Assembly (NCBI GenBank): GCA_037953745.1
Contig: JBAKBP010013022.1
Coordinates: forward strand, 1 to 64,000
Direction: 5' to 3'
Length of the DNA stretch: 64,000 nt
Source: Lithodes maja
Lineage: Eukaryota; Arthropoda; Malacostraca; Decapoda; Lithodidae
Shown: positions 54,401-63,624 of the stretch, piece by piece
How the letters are laid out: each line of letters starts with the position of its first letter
How positions within the stretch are numbered: the stretch's first letter is position 1
The notes under the pieces: generated by a model
The model's input: the letters and a program-made list of their open reading frames with translations, nothing else
What the model was told of the DNA's origin: nothing
Database searches by the model: none
Translations under genes and position numbers: made by a program

Positions 54401-54619
54401 ATGACTAAGAGGGTGTACGAGAGCGAGGTGGAGGGACAGAGGGGGAGAGGTAGACCGAATATGAGGTGGAAGGATGGAGTGAGGAACTACATGAATGAAG
54501 GCGGTGCTGGTTGGGAGGAGGGGCGTCGACTGACTGGGGACAGAGGTGCATGGGGGCGGTTCGTTCGTGGCCACCCCTTCGGGGATCACGGCGTCGGGCA
54601 ATAGATAGATAGATAGATA
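51402..54619 (+). mobile_element. RTE-type LINE 1, complete, with target duplication
   Basis: Exactly bounded by the 12-base direct repeat GACCTCTAAAAT (51390-51401 and 54620-54631). It starts CCCCCTGGGGG and carries GTCGTAAGAGGCGACTAAA near its 5' end. The 3' end is a short (ATAG)n tail right after the stop codon, as is typical of RTE elements. It inserted into the 3' flank of the piggyBac gene. Confidence 0.92.
51428..54604 (+). CDS. RTE LINE 1 polyprotein: endonuclease and reverse transcriptase
   Basis: 1058 residues from ATG 51428, unbroken. The apurinic endonuclease domain follows a basic leader: TWNVSG (N67), TETKWKG (E96), GDMNGKVG, and SDHYVV. The reverse transcriptase has the block GKAPGTDG, LEKAYDRVDR, GLKQGCVMSPWLF and FADD (795-798). 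The C-terminus (YGSEAWT, RWFGHMERM, GRGRPNMRW) matches the pattern of the RTE/BovB clade. Possible later start at the Met of MPSDILRMATW (51593). It would copy the element by target-primed reverse transcription. Confidence 0.93.
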   Translation: MPHVPSACRKRRLKRLGRWACDPHPEKISKQKKKNERTASDADGTNVDEPRPTKDMPSDILRMATWNVSGMNDGTKEREVLEVLVNARLDVCGMTETKWKGSDVREWECGMGVCAGVSEGRAREGACLFVSSKWKECVREYGSVGSRIVWVRMKVGIQTWVIVCVYAPTEDILERKKEEFWMNVEACLEKFDKNERIFLIGDMNGKVGDRKVEGVVGGWGVPSEVNGNGSALVDVCVGRRLWIANTFFRHRMIHRYTWKRMLTMKDKRVVERKSLIDYVCVDERMKKSVMDARVYRGIGGGLSDHYVVVAKVRIQKKWVRRAGGRREEGGMVRRVERLQEEEVREEYRRAVERRLGGFDLEVMEEVEEMSKVFKDEICAACEEVCGVRRRGRGVKGTAWWTEEVRIAVEEKKKAYREWLGSRGNEDSERQKRARYVESKRVVKRVVKESKRRVDEEFGRNLSVKWRESKKLFWKEVKKVREGSKGNSKGVKDKNGRMLAEKQERVERWREYFSELLNERNEEPANIAGYGMGGRRREVVEEEVGIRRSEVWEAMKRVKLGKAPGTDGVCGEMLRYGGEIVIEWVWKMCKLAWEKGSAPDDWKTGIIVPLYKGKGERGVCGNHRGICLLSVVGKVYSRVVIERVRVRTEKWIGDEQGGFRKGRGCVDQIFTLNCVVEKYLEKKQKVYVAFMDLEKAYDRVDREGLWKVLRIYGVEGKLLKAVKSMYEGAKAAVRVESEQSEFFDLNVGLKQGCVMSPWLFTVYMDGVMKEILSRAVDVGVSLKREGIEWKLPILLFADDTVLMSDNEWELQGLVNEFGTVCEKRNLKVNTGKSKVMVFERGEVTECEMKLNGQAMEIVNSFKYLGSVLSKDGTMDEEVRERVQQGKRVVGTLKAVTRNRVVSMEVKKSLHDSVVIPTLTYGSEAWTLVERLRPRVRAVEMNYLRSACGITWRDRQTNEEVRRRCGVEVDVLESVKRNNLRWFGHMERMESERMTKRVYESEVEGQRGRGRPNMRWKDGVRNYMNEGGAGWEEGRRLTGDRGAWGRFVRGHPFGDHGVGQ

Positions 54620-54692
54620 GACCTCTAAAATGTGTATAACTAATGAATAACCCTTTTATTTAGTGAATACAATGTGTTTTTTTTATCTTACC

Positions 54693-55610
54693 TCAAGTAG
54701 AACAGGTTTCACAGGTGATCCTGAAGTGGCGGAAGCATGCGTACTTCTGGCATGTTGTACATTGGTCTCTGGTCTTCCTGTTCGTTCCCCTGGGGCACAG
54801 GTAACACCTCTTCCGTTCCCTTGGCCTTGTTGTCGTCCAGGTGCAGGTTCGTCAGGTTGGTAGTCATCCAGCACGCCATAAACCGACCCGATGAGGTACC
54901 TCAGCTCCCGTGGCAAGGTGGCTATCTGGAGTCTGTTGAGGACCCAGGGTCTACACAACTGCTCACCCAAGCTCATGCCGAATTCCCTCCTTGTCATCGT
55001 CCTCTGGCCTTGATTTTGTAGCTGGTGGAGGATGTAGGAGTTGGTGTAGGCCAGGTTCAGGATGCCAATGAAGAAGCAGAGTGGCCAGCGATTGGTCATT
55101 CGGCTGCATGACGTCTTGGTGCACAGCTGGTCGAAGGTGTCCACCCCGCCCTTTGTCGCGTTGTAGAACATCTGGATGTCCGCCTTTACCTTCTCAAATA
55201 CGGTGGGGTTGTGGTGGATGTTGCTAAGTAGCTGGACTCTCTTGGCCTTGCTGCCCCTGTGACATATGAGAGTTAGCTTCTTGTCGTAGTTGAAGAGGGC
55301 AACAGACTGGCCGACATCCAGAGGTGTGTCATAGATAGCCTTGGGCAGGTATGGCTTGGCCTTGATGGTCCCGACAAACTCCAGACCTTTGTTCTGCAGT
55401 GACAGTGCTCCCTGCATGGTGCTGAACCAGTTGTCTGTTGTCACTGTGCAGCCGCGACGTGCGAAGGGTTTGGTTAGCTCCAGCAGGTAGTACTCGCCTT
55501 AGGTTTTGATGGTGTCGGGCAGTGTCACTTGTCCTTTCCCCAGGTACGGCTCTGCGTTGCACATGAAGTGCGTGTCGGCATCACACAACATGACAATTTT
55601 GAGTCCATAC
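54693..55610 (-). pseudogene. piggyBac exon B, second DDE part and Cys cluster
   Basis: Starts YGLKIVMLCDADTHF after the acceptor. An in-frame TAA at 55499-55501 interrupts before EYYLLELTKPFARRG. Then TTDNWFST (second Asp) and GGVDTFDQL (third Asp). The Cys-rich C-terminal zinc module (CYLC, CTTC, CFRH, CETC) is present, but in a different frame from the core, so a one-base shift near 54800 cuts it off. Confidence 0.82.
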
Positions 55611-55686
55611 CTGTTAACAATAAGAGTTATTAGTCAACATGTCACACAGGAAATACCAAGTAAATATAAGGTAAAATGACAGGTAA

Positions 55687-57126
55687 TTTTTTTTTTTTCC
55701 TATGTGATTGAGGGAGGCAAAAGGCATTACTGCCTATAGCGAGTGCCTCCCCCATAGTTGAAAGAGTGACAGGGCCAAAATCAAGGGACGTTCGAGCCAA
55801 AATGCCTGGACACACAGAGTTTGAAGCAATTTAAGTCATAGGAAGAGGGAAAGACTGATTCTGGGAGAGAGTTCCAGAGCTCAGCTGTTGAGTAGAAGAA
55901 AGTTTGAGAGTAACGTTTCACTCTTGGGTTGGAGAGTTGCACAGAGTAGGGGTGGGATTGAGTTGCAAGACAGGTACCACGTGGTGGTATGCACTGCGAT
56001 AGCTCTGAGGAACACTGATTATTATAGTAGCGATAGAATAGCGAGAGAGATGCAACATTGCGGCGGAGAGAGAGAGACTGCAGAGAGTTGGTGAGTGGAC
56101 GGGAGTTAATGATACGAAAGGCCTTCCTTTCAACTTTGTCTAGTAGAACGGTGTGAGAGGAACCTCCCCACACATGTGAATAATACTCAATACAAGGGCG
56201 CACTATGCCCCTGTACAGAGCAAGAAGCTGTGCAGGGGAAAAGAACCCCCTAAGGCGGTTGAGCACACCGAGCTTCTGGGAGGCTGCCTTAGCAAAACTG
56301 GAAATATGGTCCTTCCAAATGAGAGCAGAAGAAAAAGAGACACCAAGAATATTGAGAGAAGATGAAGGGTTCATTTTTGTATTGTTGAAGAATAAGGGAT
56401 AGTCCGCTGGGAGATCCTGACGGGTAGATAGATGGAGAAATTGGGTTTTGGAAGCATTAAAGTTAACAAGGTTTTCTCTGCCCCAATTGGAAATAGTATT
56501 TAGATCAGAATTTAAGAGTTCTATGGCTTCATTACGTTTGTCGTTGAGGAATTGCTGGCTGGGGCGTTCTGAAAAACTAATGGAGTAGTGTAAGGTTGAG
56601 TCGTCTGTGTATGAATGGATGGGAATTAAGGTACAGTTAAGGAGATAATTTATAAAAATTAGAAAGAGAATAGGAGATAGGACAGAGCCCTGAGGAACAC
56701 CAGAGTTTATAGAGTGAGGAAGTGAACAATGGCCGCCCACAACCGCGGCTATGGAACGGCCGGAAAGGAAATTAGAGACAAAGGCACAGATGGAGGGATA
56801 GAAACCGAAGGAGGGTAGTTTAGAAATTAAAGATTTATGCCAGACTCTATCGAAGGCTTTCGATATGTCTAGTGCAATAGAAAAAGTCTCACCGAAGTCC
56901 CGAAAGGAGGATGACCAAGAGTTAGTAAGATATGAAAGAAGATCACCAGTAGAGCGACCCTTAAGGAAGCCATACTGGCGATCTGAGAGCAGATTATGAG
57001 AAGAGAAATGCTTAAGAAATTTGGAAGAAAGAATAGTTTCAAAAACTTTAGAAAGACAAGAGATGAGAGCAATTGGACGATAGTTGGAGGGTTGAGAGCG
57101 GTCACCCTTCTTTGGGACAGGTTGAA
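55687..57126 (-). mobile_element. 5'-truncated Jockey/CR1-like LINE
   Basis: Minus orientation in the piggyBac intron. The 3' end is the tail CTTTTGCCTCCCTCAATCAC followed by an A-run (55687-55699 as T on plus). The 5' end is cut within the RT domain and abuts the intron minisatellite at about 57127. The same 3' tail occurs at 5265, 9205, 30200, 31031, 31705 and 46370. Confidence 0.85.
55781..57126 (-). CDS. LINE reverse transcriptase, partial
   Basis: About 448 residues of open frame belonging to the element (the first eleven codons of the longer frame are minisatellite). RT blocks: PVPKKGDRSQPSNYRPIALI, LDISKAFDRVWH, SGVPQGSVLSPILFLIF, and YTDDSTL at the active site, followed by the thumb and a C-terminal region ending SRHFGSNVP. 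The endonuclease and start are missing through 5' truncation. The open frame suggests a young insertion. Family placement between Jockey and CR1 is uncertain. Confidence 0.85.
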
Positions 57127-57298
57127 TGTGCAGACTCATAGGTGAGGTAAGTACTTGCAACATGACAGGTAAGTAACATCATTCAATGTCAGGTAAATAT
57201 AAGGTAAAATGACAGGTAAAGCACCTCCAACACGACAGATAAGTAATGTCATTCAATGTCAGGTAAATATAAGGTAAAATAACAGGTAAGTACAGACT
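57127..57298. repeat. GTAA-rich minisatellite, right-hand remnant
   Basis: Units such as CAACATGACAGGTAAGTAA and GTCAGGTAAATATAAGGTAA. It is the same array as 60975-61390, split by the RTE insertion. A short piece also lies at 55650-55686, beyond the truncated LINE. Confidence 0.88.
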
Positions 57299-60200
57299 TA
57301 CTTGGGTGGTGGGCTGACCCTTTGTCAGAGTGAGGGTTGGTGTCCTCTACTTCCCATAGCCCCTTCTGTCTTTTTCTCCTTCTGTATCTCTAATTTTTTC
57401 AAATGGCGTAGGGATGCGGCGACCCCAACGCCCGCCACTTTCTGGTGCAGGTAGCCTCCTCTGTGGTGGAGGGGTGAGAAATTTCCACCACCGCTTTTCT
57501 CCGGTGAGACGTAGAAGTCGGCTAAAGGGGATCGGGGGCGGGGGGCCTGGTATCCTTCTCCCCTTAAATTAATCTACCAAAAAAACGAGACAGAGATAGG
57601 GGCGAGGGAACGCGTTCGTGGTCCCGGACCCTGAGAGTAGGAGCTTTGAATGTGCGTGGATGTGGTGCGAGTGAGAAGCGAGAGGATATTGGAAGGTTAT
57701 TTGAAAGAAGGATGTATGATGTCCTTGCACTGAATGAAACAAAGATGAAAGGAGAGGGAGAAGTGGATTTTGGAAACTTGATCGGTAGAAAGTCTGGAGT
57801 AGACGAGGGAGTCAGGGGGAAAGAAGGAGTGGCTATTATTGTGAAGGAGGAGTTGAGAGAGTTTATAAAAGAGTGGAAAGAGGTGTCATCAAGGCTAATG
57901 TGGGTGAGAATGCGGTTTAAGGGTGAAAGGTGGGTTTTTGTAAGTGCGTATGGACCAGGAAGTGAAAGAGAGTTAGACGAGGTAGAGGGTTTCTGGGAGG
58001 ATTTGAGAGATTGTCTGCAAGGGTTTGATGAAAATGAAAATGTTATAGTTTTAGGGGACCTAAATGCTAGGGTAGGAAATGAGCCTGTTGAGGGAGTCAT
58101 CGGTAGTTTTGGTGTGGATGGTGTAAACGAGAGTGGAGAAAGACTGAAAAATGTATGTGAAGAGTGTAGATTGAGTGTAGGTAATACGTTCTTCAAAAAA
58201 AGGCGTATACACAAGTACACCTGGCATAGACTTGTGAGGGGAGAGACTGTAGAGAGGGCATTGATGGATTATGTGCTGGTGACAAGGGAAAGATTGTGTA
58301 GACTGCTGGATGTGAATGTGATGAGAGGTGAGGCGGAGGGTATGTCAGATCATTACCTGGTGGAGGGAAAGCTAAGAGTTAAGAGTTACAGGAGAATAAG
58401 AGACAAGCGTGAAGTAAGAGAGGTAATAAAAGTTAGTGAGTTAGAGAAGAGTGAAAAAGAGAGGGAGTACAAGGAAAGACTAAATGAAAAGTGGATGGAA
58501 GTGAGAGAGATGGAAGAGAGAGAAGTAGAGATTGAATGGCAACAGTTTAAGGAAGGAGTGAAAGCAAGTGCAGAGGTAGTATGCGGCAAAAGGAAAGTAG
58601 GAGGCAGAGGTATCAGGAAGGGAAGCGAGTGGTGGAATGATACGGTGAGAAAGGCAGTTGAGGAGAAGAGACAGTGTTTTGAGAGGGTTTTACAGGATGG
58701 TAGTGTTGAGGTATGGGAGAGGTACAAGGAGAAAAGGAGAGAGGCAAAACGGAAAATTAGAGAAGCGAAAAAAGATGCAAACGAAAGGTGGGGCCAAAGG
58801 CTGAGTGAGAATTTTGAAGAACGAAAGAAGATGTTCTGGAAGGAGGTAAATAAAGTAAGGAAAGGAGGACAAAAGAGGGAAGAGTCAGTGAAAGATGAAA
58901 ATGGAGAATTACTAGTGGAACCAGTTGAAGTGAGGAAAAGATATGCCGAGTATTTTGAATCTTTGTTAAATACAAGAGATGGAAGAGAAGCAGTGATTGA
59001 AGCAGAGGTGGATGGAGATAGGTTACCCAGGCCACCCAGGTGGCAGGGAATGAATGAAAGGATTGAGGAAAATGAGGTGAAAGAAGCAGTGAAACAAATG
59101 AGAGCGGGAAAAGCAGAAGGTTTGGATGGTATTGCTGTGGAGTGTATAAAGAAGGGTGGAGATGTGATAATAGATTGGTTGGTGAGACTTTTCAATGTGT
59201 GCTTTGCTGTGTCAATGGTACCAATAGACTGGAAGAGTGCATGTATTGTGCCATTGCACAAGGGGAAGGGAGATCGGCAGGAGTGTTCAAGTTATAGAGG
59301 TATTAGTTTATTGTCAGTGGTTGGAAAGCTGTATGGCAGGGTGTTGATAGAGAGGATAATAAAGTGTACGGAAGTTGCAATAGGAGAAGAACAGTGCGGT
59401 TTTAGGAGGGGAAGAGGGTGCGTGGATCAGATGTTTGCAGTAAGACAGTTATGCGAGAAGTATTTAGAGAAGCATAAGGAGATATTTTGGGCTTTTATGG
59501 ACTTGGAAAAAGCGTATGATCGTGTGGACCGTGAAGCAATGTGGAAGGTGTTAAGGATTTATGAAATAGGAGGAAATTTGTTAGAAGCAGTTAAGAGTTT
59601 TTATGAAGGGAGCAGAGCATGTGTGAGAGTAGGAAATGGTGAGTTGAGTGAATGGTTTGAGGTAAAGGTAGGTTTGCGACAGGGTTGTGTCATGTCACCA
59701 TGGCTGTTTAATATGTTTATGGATGGTGTGGTGAGGGAGGTGAAAAGGAGAACTATGGGAAGAGGATTGGGTTTAGTAGGAAAGAATGGTAGAGATTGGG
59801 AGTTGAATCAGTTGCTGTTCGCTGATGACACAGCATTGGTGGCGGATTCTGATGAGAAATTGCAGCAGGTAGTCAAAGAGTTTGGTGTGGTTTGTGGAAG
59901 GAGGAAACTGAAGGTGAACGTCAATAAAAGTAAAGTAATGGTGTGTAATAGGGGAGAGCATAGGGTGAATCTAGATGTGAGGCTGGATGGGGAAATATTG
60001 GAACAAGTAGAGTGTTTTAAATATCTAGGAGGAACAATAAGCAGGAGTGGAGGTATGGAAGTGGAGGTAAAACAGAGAGTGTGTGAAGGAAGGAAGGTTT
60101 TCGGAGCAATGGGAAGTATGTGGAAGACGAGAAATCTCGGAGTGAAAGTAAAAAGTGCACTGTATCAAGGAATTGTTGTGCCAACAGTGATGTATGGGGC

Positions 60201-60974
60201 TGAGACATGGGCTCTGAAGAAAAAGGAGAAAAGAGGGCTGGATGTGATGGAGATGAGCTGCTTGAGGAGTATGTGTGGAGTTACTCGTAGAGACAGATTG
60301 AGGAATGAAGAGATACGTAGGAGAGTGGGGCAGCAGGAACATTTGTCAGCCAGAGTGGACAGAAGGGTGCTGAGCTGGTATGGTCATGTTGAACGAATGG
60401 GAGGTGAAAGGCTTACAAAGAGAATATGTGAGTCAGATACAAGGGGAGATAGAAGGGCAGGAAGACCCCCATTGAGATGGAGAGACTGTGTAAGAAAGGC
60501 TTTGGATGATAGAGGAATGACTATAGATCAGGCAGGGGAAGTGGTGGTGGACAAGAGTGAATGGAGAATGCTTGTGAATAGTTGAGTGAACACGTGGTCA
60601 TTTGGAGTAAGGGGTCGGGCGCAAGTTGGACTAGATAATAGTCCATCAGGCGCCTGGCCCGGGGAGACGATTAATATGAAGGGTGTGCCTGGAAGTGTGG
60701 TGGGAGGGCTTGTGGCTTTGGCTCCGCTGCATGTCTGCCTGCCGAGATCGGAACCTCTCCGGGTGGTCAGGGGCCGGGGGAGTGCTGGAGCGACCTTGGT
60801 AACCCTGGTCTCTGGGTCTTCTCCTGGGTGACCTGGATGTGTGAGAGTTTGTGTTTTTTATCTGTGTTTATTTTTTGTTTTATGATGTTTTTGTGTTTTC
60901 CCTGTTCTTGCTCTGTCTTGAGTCGGCTACCCCCAAAATGGGGATTGGGCCTGAGCATATAGATAGATAGATAG
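57299..60974 (+). mobile_element. RTE-type LINE 2, with target duplication
   Basis: Bounded by AAGTACAGACT at 57288-57298 and 60975-60985. 5' leader of about 270-350 bases, one long ORF, about 390 bases of GC-rich 3' sequence and a short (ATAG)n tail at about 60957-60974. It lies within the minisatellite of the piggyBac intron. Confidence 0.9.
57646..60585 (+). CDS. RTE LINE 2 polyprotein: endonuclease and reverse transcriptase
   Basis: About 980 residues, unbroken to TGA. Endonuclease residues: LNVRG, LNETKMKG, LGDLNARVG and MSDHYLV. RT: GKAEGLDG, DLEKAYDRVDR, GLRQGCVMSPWLF and FADD (about 725-728 from 57646). C-terminus: YGAETWALK, WYGHVERM, RRAGRPPLRW. The open frame begins at 57568, but no ATG precedes the endonuclease motif; the first in-frame ATG is 57712, which would remove LNVRG. 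So the start is lost, non-AUG, or reached by reinitiation or frameshift. Clearly related to RTE LINE 1 but a different family. Confidence 0.9.
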   Translation: MNVRGCGASEKREDIGRLFERRMYDVLALNETKMKGEGEVDFGNLIGRKSGVDEGVRGKEGVAIIVKEELREFIKEWKEVSSRLMWVRMRFKGERWVFVSAYGPGSERELDEVEGFWEDLRDCLQGFDENENVIVLGDLNARVGNEPVEGVIGSFGVDGVNESGERLKNVCEECRLSVGNTFFKKRRIHKYTWHRLVRGETVERALMDYVLVTRERLCRLLDVNVMRGEAEGMSDHYLVEGKLRVKSYRRIRDKREVREVIKVSELEKSEKEREYKERLNEKWMEVREMEEREVEIEWQQFKEGVKASAEVVCGKRKVGGRGIRKGSEWWNDTVRKAVEEKRQCFERVLQDGSVEVWERYKEKRREAKRKIREAKKDANERWGQRLSENFEERKKMFWKEVNKVRKGGQKREESVKDENGELLVEPVEVRKRYAEYFESLLNTRDGREAVIEAEVDGDRLPRPPRWQGMNERIEENEVKEAVKQMRAGKAEGLDGIAVECIKKGGDVIIDWLVRLFNVCFAVSMVPIDWKSACIVPLHKGKGDRQECSSYRGISLLSVVGKLYGRVLIERIIKCTEVAIGEEQCGFRRGRGCVDQMFAVRQLCEKYLEKHKEIFWAFMDLEKAYDRVDREAMWKVLRIYEIGGNLLEAVKSFYEGSRACVRVGNGELSEWFEVKVGLRQGCVMSPWLFNMFMDGVVREVKRRTMGRGLGLVGKNGRDWELNQLLFADDTALVADSDEKLQQVVKEFGVVCGRRKLKVNVNKSKVMVCNRGEHRVNLDVRLDGEILEQVECFKYLGGTISRSGGMEVEVKQRVCEGRKVFGAMGSMWKTRNLGVKVKSALYQGIVVPTVMYGAETWALKKKEKRGLDVMEMSCLRSMCGVTRRDRLRNEEIRRRVGQQEHLSARVDRRVLSWYGHVERMGGERLTKRICESDTRGDRRAGRPPLRWRDCVRKALDDRGMTIDQAGEVVVDKSEWRMLVNS

Positions 60975-61390
60975 AAGTACAGACTCATAGGTGAGGTAAG
61001 CACTTCCAACATGACAGGTAAGTAATATCATTCAATGTCAGGTAAATATAAGGTAAAATAACAGGTAAATACAGACTCATAGGTGAGGTAAGCACTTCCA
61101 ACATGACAGGTAAGTAATATCATTCAATGTCAGGTAAATATAAGGTAAAATGACAGGTAAAGCACCTCCAACATGACAGGTAAGTAATATCATTCAATGT
61201 CAGGTAAATATAAGGTAAAATAACAGGTAAGTACAGACTCATAGGTGAGGTAAGCACTTCCAACATGTCAGGTAAGTAATATCATTCAATGTCAGGTAAA
61301 TATAAGGTAATATAACAGGTAAGTACAGACTCATAGGTGATGTAAGTACTTCCTATATGACAGGTAAGTATATTACAGGTAGGTAGGATT
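60975..61390. repeat. GTAA-rich minisatellite in the piggyBac intron
   Basis: About four units containing CAGACTCATAGGTGAGGTAAG, ACATGACAGGTAAGTAATAT and CATTCAATGTCAGGTAAATA. Every unit carries CAGGTAAGT-like strings on the plus strand, opposite to the gene. Ends at the exon A donor. Confidence 0.92.
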
Positions 61391-61396
61391 ACTTAC

Positions 61397-62741
61397 TTTG
61401 CAGGTTTGTTGGAGATGAACATGCGGAAGCTGCACCTCCCTCTAAACGCCAGCAACTGCTCATCTATGGTGAAGTGTGGCCCTGGTTCATAGGTGGTCCT
61501 GCAGCCCAACAGACAAGCGTCCCAGAGTGCCCTGATGGGTGCCAGCTTGTCGGTGAGGAGTCTATGAGGTCTGGTTTCAGAGTTGTGAAAGCGGAGGGAC
61601 CTCATCAGGAAGCAGAATCGCCGGTTACTCATGGTGCTGCGGTACAGGGGGCACCCATCGAAGGAAGACCACATCTGATCAGTCCCCACATGGTTGTCTT
61701 CTTTTATCCCAGAGACAATGAGAAGACCAAGCAGCGCCTTGAGTTCCATGAGAGAGAGGAGAGCAGTGGTTGCTGTGTCGGGGTAGTTGAACCTGGCCTT
61801 GAGAGAGGTTACTTTCTTGTTAGTATGGTATTCTATTGCAGCCAATTCTGTGTCAGGTACAAACAACTGAAAAAGATCTTTTGATGTCTTCCTATTGGCA
61901 TAGGTCGTTGTCATTTCGCCAGGTGTTTGTCGCTGGGTGGCAGAGATCCTAGGTAGATTCAGGTTTGGGTCCTGGTGCCAAATACTGCCATCATTTGCCC
62001 TCACAGTTCGAGCCTGGAACTGTACAAGGGGGATACCAACACTATCCCGAACTGGCCCTCTAGCCCTCTTCCTACTCTTCACCTCAGAGGAGGTGAGCTG
62101 TGACAGGTCAACAGGGGTGGCAGGAATGTGTGGTGTCACAGGGGTGGCAGGTGGTTGTGTAACTGGGGTGGTAGGACCGGGCGGTGTGACTGGGGTGGCA
62201 GGACCGGGCGGTGTTACTGGGCTTGCAAGAGTTCTCCTTCCTCTCCCCCTCGACACCCTAGGCACTGAGGTGGCAGCAGCAGGTAGTGGCACTGGGGTGG
62301 CAGAAAAGGTAAGCACTGGGCTGGCAGCAGCAGGTGGTGGCGTGACTGGGGTGGCAGGAACAGGTGGTGTCACTGGGCTTGCAAGAGTTCTCCTCCTTCC
62401 TCTCCCCCTCGACACCCTAGGCACTGAGGTGGCAGCAGCAGGTGGTGGCACTGGGGTGGCAGAAAAGGTAGGCACTGGGCTGGCAGCAGCAGGTGGTGGC
62501 ACTGGGCTGGCAGAAAAGGTAGGAACTGGGCTGGCAGCAGCAGGTGGTGGCACTGGGGTGGCAGAAAAGGTAGATACTGGGCTGGGGTGGCAGAAAAGGG
62601 TGGCACAAGCTGTGGTCTTGCCTCTACCTGTACCAGATATCCTAGGCGTCCTGGTGGCCGACGTGGGGGCAGGTGTCGTGGGCGGCCGTGGGAGTCTGAC
62701 AGGGGAATGACAGCCCTTTCTTGTCTCTTGATAGACTGGGA
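61397..62741 (-). CDS. piggyBac exon A, linker and first DDE part
   Basis: Open frame across a Pro/Ala-rich repeat (units of PVPPPAAASP, about 62240-62600), a basic motif SRKRARGP, then the transposase core: MELKALLGLLIVSG, MSNRRFCFLMRSLRF, and HFTIDEQLLAFRGRCSF with the first catalytic Asp. It ends SNKPAK at a GTAAGT donor. No ATG lies where homology starts, in keeping with a frame break upstream. Confidence 0.85.
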
Positions 62742-63193
62742 TCAGGGGCGAGGTTCTAATGAAATGCCAGACGAATCAGACAGACAGTCTGGTTCAGGAG
62801 GAGAATTTCCCATAATGTCGGGAGTGGCGAGTGGGTCGTCTGGCATTTCCTCGTCAGCGTCATCTTGATCATTGTGATCATCCCTTCTAAACCTTTGAAG
62901 AGATGCCCTGGTTGACTTCCTATTACGTCTGCCAAAGAATGCCCCCGGTGAAGTAGTCCGGGAGGAGTCCAAGGAACACGTGGAGTCGGCTGGTGATGGG
63001 CGCGGGACACCGTGTCCCTCTCCTGCCACGTTGCCACTTCCAGAGGCTACCCTCTCTTCCTCCTCAGCCAAATCCCCACTTCTATGAACTATAGCGGGAG
63101 TGAAGTCAATGTGCACGTCACTGGCATCGTCAGAGAACAGTACTTCCCCGATTATATCGTCTGGGAGGCCTCTACTACTCGTTTTACAAATCT
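62742..63193 (-). pseudogene. piggyBac exon A, N-terminal acidic part
   Basis: Open frame from the possible acceptor at 63194 to TGA at 62742. Rich in Asp, Glu and Ser (DDHNDQDDADEEMPDD), with a basic patch RRNRKSTR. Such acidic leaders are common in piggyBac-like transposases. The next part of the protein continues in another frame. Confidence 0.6.
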
Positions 63194-63199
63194 AGAAAA

Positions 63200-63624
63200 A
63201 TAAAAAAAAGCAAAAGTTAGACAAAGGGGTACTGTGGCAAGACGCGGCAACACTGTAGCAACCTCCACATTCCATTCCCATCCCGCACTATCCCCCTATG
63301 TTGCCACCAAGTCTTATCACTTTATCTATATTACACAAGGCTATAAGGCATCAAATGTATAGGTATGTCCGAATAGAGTTGTATAAAACATTTGGTATAA
63401 TGGCACCCACCTGGGGTCCGAGCAAGCTGTTACACACTTATGGAGAGAGAGCGAGGCGGCGCACTACCTCTCCCGGTCGTAGGACGATGCAGACTGACTG
63501 CCGGTCGGTGTAACTTCTTGCCATCGGCCTCCGTCCGTGAAATATTCGCGAAAAACCTGTTTTACGCATGCGCACGGGCCTCATATGAGGCCAATAAGCC
63601 TGAGCAGGGTTGGGGAGGCAGTTG
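63200..63624. other. 5' side of the piggyBac gene
   Basis: No clear coding sequence. On the minus strand a CCCAG/GTGGGT donor-like string lies at about 63408-63418, so an upstream untranslated exon is possible. Element ends were not identified. Confidence 0.4.

Larger units (their letters stand above)
54693..63193 (-). pseudogene. piggyBac transposase gene, split by an invaded intron and with frame breaks
   Basis: DDE_Tnp_1_7-type (piggyBac) transposase. Exon A runs from about 63193 to 61397; its donor GTAAGT (61396-61391) and the acceptor AACAG at 55611-55615 join in phase 2 as KPAK then YGLKIV, a conserved piggyBac stretch. Exon B is 55610-54693. All three catalytic Asp are present: TIDEQ, TTDNWF and GVDTFDQL. 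The 5.8 kb intron holds two LINEs and a minisatellite. Breaks: a frame change near 62745, an in-frame TAA at 55499-55501, and a frame change before the C-terminal Cys cluster (near 54800). Start: the N-terminal frame opens after TTCTAG at 63194, a possible acceptor. Confidence 0.85.

Noticed and set aside
58386..59261. Long minus-strand frames opposite RTE LINE 2, including 57564-58220
   Set aside because: Same shadow effect; no domain or element supports them.
61937..62710. 257-codon plus-strand Gly/Val-rich frame
   Set aside because: Antisense of the Pro/Ala repeat of the piggyBac linker; the minus strand carries the recognised transposase.
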